A stretch of DNA of 64,000 nucleotides from assembly GCA_008711295.1 (NCBI GenBank), contig VUYV01000122.1:1737962-1801961 (forward strand). The letters run 5' to 3'. The position numbers were made by a program, and so were the translations under genes. The DNA comes from Anarhynchus alexandrinus (lineage: Eukaryota > Chordata > Aves > Charadriiformes > Charadriidae). Under the pieces are notes generated by a model that searched no databases, was not told where the DNA came from, and worked only from the letters and a program-made list of their open reading frames with translations. Of this stretch, positions 61,940 to 64,000 are shown in pieces; position 1 is the first letter of the stretch; every line of letters starts with the position of its first letter.

Positions 61940-62569
61940 CAGCAGCACTACCGGCTTGGGGAAGAATGGCTGGAAAGCTACCTGGCAGAAAAGGATCTGG
62001 GAGTATTGGTCAATAGCCAGCTGAACATGAGCCAGCAGTGTGCCCAGGTGCCCAAGAAGATCAATAGCATCCTGGCTTGTATTAGAAATAGTGTGGCCAG
62101 CAGGACTAGGGAAGCGATTTTCCCCCTGTGCTCAGCACTGATGAGGCTGCACCTTGAGCACTGTATTCAGTTTTGGGCCCCTCACCACAAGAAAGACGTT
62201 GAGAATCTGGAGCGTGTCCAGAGAAGGGCAAGGAAGCTGGTGAGGGGTCTAGAACACAAGTCTTATGAGGGGCACCTGAGGGAACTGGGGTTGTTTAGTC
62301 TGGAGAAAAGGAGGCTGAGGGGAGACCTTATCGCTCGCTACAACTACCTGAAAGGAGCTTGTAGCGAGGTGGGGGTTGACCTCTTCTCCCAAGTAACAAG
62401 CAATAGGACAAGATGAAATGGCCTCAAGTTATGCCAGGGGCGGTTTAGGTTGGGTATTAGGAAACATTTCTTCACTGAAAGGGTTATCAAGCATTGGAAC
62501 AGGCTGCCCAGGGAAGTGGTTGAGTCACCATCCCAGCAGGTATTTAAAAGATGCGTAGACGTGGTGTTT
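61940..62569 (+). pseudogene. CR1 ORF2 C-terminal region, one nonsense codon
   Basis: The frame is continuous from the 5' truncation to a TGA at 62414-62416, in the SNRTR/NGLK segment where related copies read through. It then continues with [20 protein letters not shown] and [14 protein letters not shown]. This part lies downstream of the reverse transcriptase domain, and its role in CR1 mobility is not well defined. The upstream fusion with unrelated codons (starting at 61892) is an artefact of the insertion point. The ORF2 end codons lie near 62580. Confidence 0.85.
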
Positions 62570-62690
62570 AGGGACATCGTTTAGTGGTGGAATTGGCAGC
62601 GCTAGGTTAATGGTGGGACTTGGTGATCTTAAAGGTCTCTTCCAACCAAAATGATTCTATGATTCTGTGGTTCTATTGTTCTATGACTCT
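61940..62690 (+). mobile_element. CR1 LINE 3' fragment (sense), nested insertion
   Basis: The fragment starts inside the ORF2 C-terminal region ([10 protein letters not shown]), runs through [62 protein letters not shown], then [14 protein letters not shown]. It ends at a 3' UTR of the 'tttagtggtgga...cttccaacc' type and a degenerate octamer tail (attctatgattctgtggttc). It sits between the ORF1 end and the ORF2 start of an oppositely oriented CR1, so it inserted later than that element. The exact 5' junction (about 61930-61945) is uncertain. Confidence 0.92.
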
Positions 62691-63495
62691 GTTCTCCAGG
62701 CTCTCGGCAGTTTTGGTATTACTGGTATTAGCATCATACTGGTAGGAGTGGGATGGATTGAGGTTCCACTCCCCCAATGACTCTAGTTTAAAGCCCTCTT
62801 CACAAGCTTGGCAAGCCTCTGACCAAAGATGCTCTTCCCCTTCTCTGACAGATGGAGTCCATCAGTCCCCAGTAGACCAGGTTTCTCAAAGGGAGTCCCA
62901 TGGTCTAAGCTGCCAAACCCCTGGCTGTGGCACCAGTCCTGTAACCATTTGTTGATTTTCCAGATTTGATTGGCCCTATAAGACCCCCTTCCCTTTGACT
63001 AGGAGGATCGATGAAAAAACTACATGTGCTCCAGAATCCCTGACCACTGTGACCACTGCTCCCAAGGCTCTATAATCTTTCTTGATTCTCTTCAGGCTGC
63101 TCTGGTGGTATCACTGGTGCCTATGTGAAAAAACAGCAGCAGATAATAGTCAGAGGACTGTATGAGGTTTGCTAGTCTCTTCATGACATCCCTGATACGA
63201 GCCCCTGGTAAACAGCACACCTCTCTAGAGAGCACATCAGGTCAGCAAATGGATGTCTCTGTACCTCTCAGAAGAGAGTCGCCTGCTACTATCACCCATT
63301 GCCTTTTCTTAGTTGTGCTGGTTGTTATATGAATCGGTATTGAACACCTCATTGTGTTGAACTGTGGCCTGTGTACTGGCACACAGAATATCTAAGGTCA
63401 GGACTGCCATCAGAAGAGGGAGGAAGGTTTCAGGAGACTTTTAATAGGTCTGCAGGTGCAATTAGAAAGACCAATAAGGAATAGGGATCAGTCAT
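62691..63495 (-). mobile_element. CR1 LINE ORF1 part, second half of the split element
   Basis: On the minus strand this contains the 3' two-thirds of CR1 ORF1, ending at a TAG at 62783-62785, followed by the intergenic 'cattgggggagtggaacc' region leading towards ORF2. It continues the element at 61326-61939 across the nested insertion. The 5' limit is not defined, because it abuts the 3' end of the next CR1 near 63496. Confidence 0.8.
62783..63283 (-). pseudogene. CR1 ORF1 SGNH-esterase domain, degraded
   Basis: On the minus strand a GDSLLRG block I (near 63283-63263) is followed by VCCLPGARIRDVMKRLANL, a GTSDT block resembling the G-x-N-D block (with S in place of N), WKINKWLQDWCHSQGFGSLD, and a TDGLHLSEKG block V (near 62866-62840). 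ORF1 ends with KLVKRALN and a stop at 62783-62785. This is the esterase/lipase-like (SGNH) domain found in ORF1 of CR1-group LINEs. Several stops and at least one frameshift (after block I and around 63080-62990) disable it. The catalytic Ser (in GDS) and the Asp/His of D-G-L-H are still recognisable. Confidence 0.82.
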
Positions 63496-64000
63496 ATAGA
63501 ATCATAGAATCGCTGAGGTTGGAAGGGACCTTTAAGATCATCAAGTCCAACCATTAACCTACCCTGACAAAACCATTTCTAAACCATGTCCTCAAGTACC
63601 ACATCTACCCTTTTTTTAAACACCTCCACGGATGGCGAATCCACCACCTCCCTGGGCAGCCTATTCCAATGTTTAATAACCCTTTCAGTGAAAAAATGTT
63701 TCCTTATATCTAATCTCAGCCTCGTCTGACATACCTTGAACCCATTTCCTCTTGTCCTGTCACTTGTCACCAGGGAGAAGAGGTCAGCCCCCACCTCTCT
63801 ACAACCTCCTTTCAGGTAGTTGTAGAGAGTGATAAGGTCTCCCCTCAGCATCCTCTTCTCCAGACTAAACAACCCCAGTTCCCTCAGGTGCCCCTCATAA
63901 GACTTGTCCTCGAGACCCCTCACCAGCTTTGTAGCCCTTCTCTGGACACGCTCCAACACCTCAATGTCCTTCCTGTAGTGAGGGGCCCAAAACTGAACAC
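63496..64000 (-). mobile_element. CR1 LINE, 3' end inside window, continues past right edge
   Basis: The 3' tail lies near 63496-63512 (complement 'atagaatcatagaatcg'). The 3' UTR (63513-63578) is of the 'ggacttgatgatcttaaagg' type, and ORF2 C-terminal coding runs from there to the window end without a break. It is antisense, like the split element beside it. It is the least decayed CR1 copy in the window, so probably among the younger ones. Confidence 0.95.
63579..64000 (-). CDS. CR1 ORF2 C-terminal part (partial, still open)
   Basis: The minus frame is open from the window edge to a stop at 63579-63581. It reads [20 protein letters not shown], then [62 protein letters not shown]-type [20 protein letters not shown], and ends [13 protein letters not shown]...VVLEDMV. 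This is the C-terminal region downstream of the reverse transcriptase of CR1 ORF2. The N-terminal endonuclease and reverse transcriptase would lie beyond 64000 if present; most CR1 copies are 5'-truncated. Whether it is intact overall cannot be told from this window. Confidence 0.85.
   Translation of the reverse strand, partial: VQFWAPHYRKDIEVLERVQRRATKLVRGLEDKSYEGHLRELGLFSLEKRMLRGDLITLYNYLKGGCREVGADLFSLVTSDRTRGNGFKVCQTRLRLDIRKHFFTERVIKHWNRLPREVVDSPSVEVFKKRVDVVLEDMV

Noticed and set aside
1..64000. CRISPR arrays, tRNA genes, rRNA, well-known conserved microRNAs and bacterial-type operons
   Set aside because: Looked for by eye on both strands; no regularly spaced direct repeats, no complete tRNA box pattern and no recognised mature microRNA sequence were seen.

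Overview
This window looks like AT-rich, gene-poor nuclear DNA from a bird. The main evidence is its CR1 (chicken repeat 1) LINEs. At least six copies carry avian-type 3' ends, either with the ATTCTATG-like octamer tail on the + strand or its complement on the - strand. There is also a solo-LTR-like element of the avian ERVL-like type. The species cannot be named from this stretch. I see no complete protein-coding gene, no rRNA, no tRNA gene, no CRISPR array and no operon-like organisation. Nearly all open frames are chance frames in AT-rich DNA.

Layout. Bases 1-6.2 kb are unique AT-rich DNA with one ancient CR1-type relic (about 1.44-1.84 kb). A short stretch near 6.25-6.48 kb reads like a decayed Ty3/gypsy-type pol protease. 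Bases 6.5-15.6 kb are unique sequence with a GC-richer patch at 10.4-10.9 kb. At 15.60-15.86 kb (minus) there is a protein-like reading frame with a strong start context and one frameshift. A solo-LTR-like element lies at about 16.74-17.33 kb. Ancient CR1 relics lie at about 20.61-20.96 kb and 27.54-27.70 kb, and a younger CR1 3' end at 27.2 kb. A 420-base antisense CR1 tail is at 30.4-30.82 kb. From 31 to 61 kb the DNA is mostly unique, with a MIR-like relic (33.66 kb), a possible retrocopy (42.10-42.45 kb), a tRNA-SINE-like relic (42.67 kb), a 95-base CR1 tail (52.36 kb) and one exon-like segment (56.99 kb).

The most structured part is 61.3-64.0 kb. An antisense CR1 keeps the C-terminal SGNH-esterase part of ORF1 and the start of the ORF2 endonuclease. 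It has been split by a sense-orientation CR1 3' fragment, and it jumps internally from the endonuclease to the 3' UTR. Next to it a second antisense CR1, whose ORF2 C-terminus is still open, runs off the window end.

The genes here do not form a pathway. The coding content is retrotransposon machinery (endonuclease, ORF2 C-terminal region and ORF1 esterase) plus a few possible fossils of host genes. The unique AT-rich DNA could be intron, gene desert or regulatory DNA, and a few spots carry homeodomain, POU or SOX motif clusters. I found no convincing undescribed system. The best leads are the retropepsin-like fossil, the frameshifted frame at 15.6-15.86 kb and the internally deleted, nested CR1.
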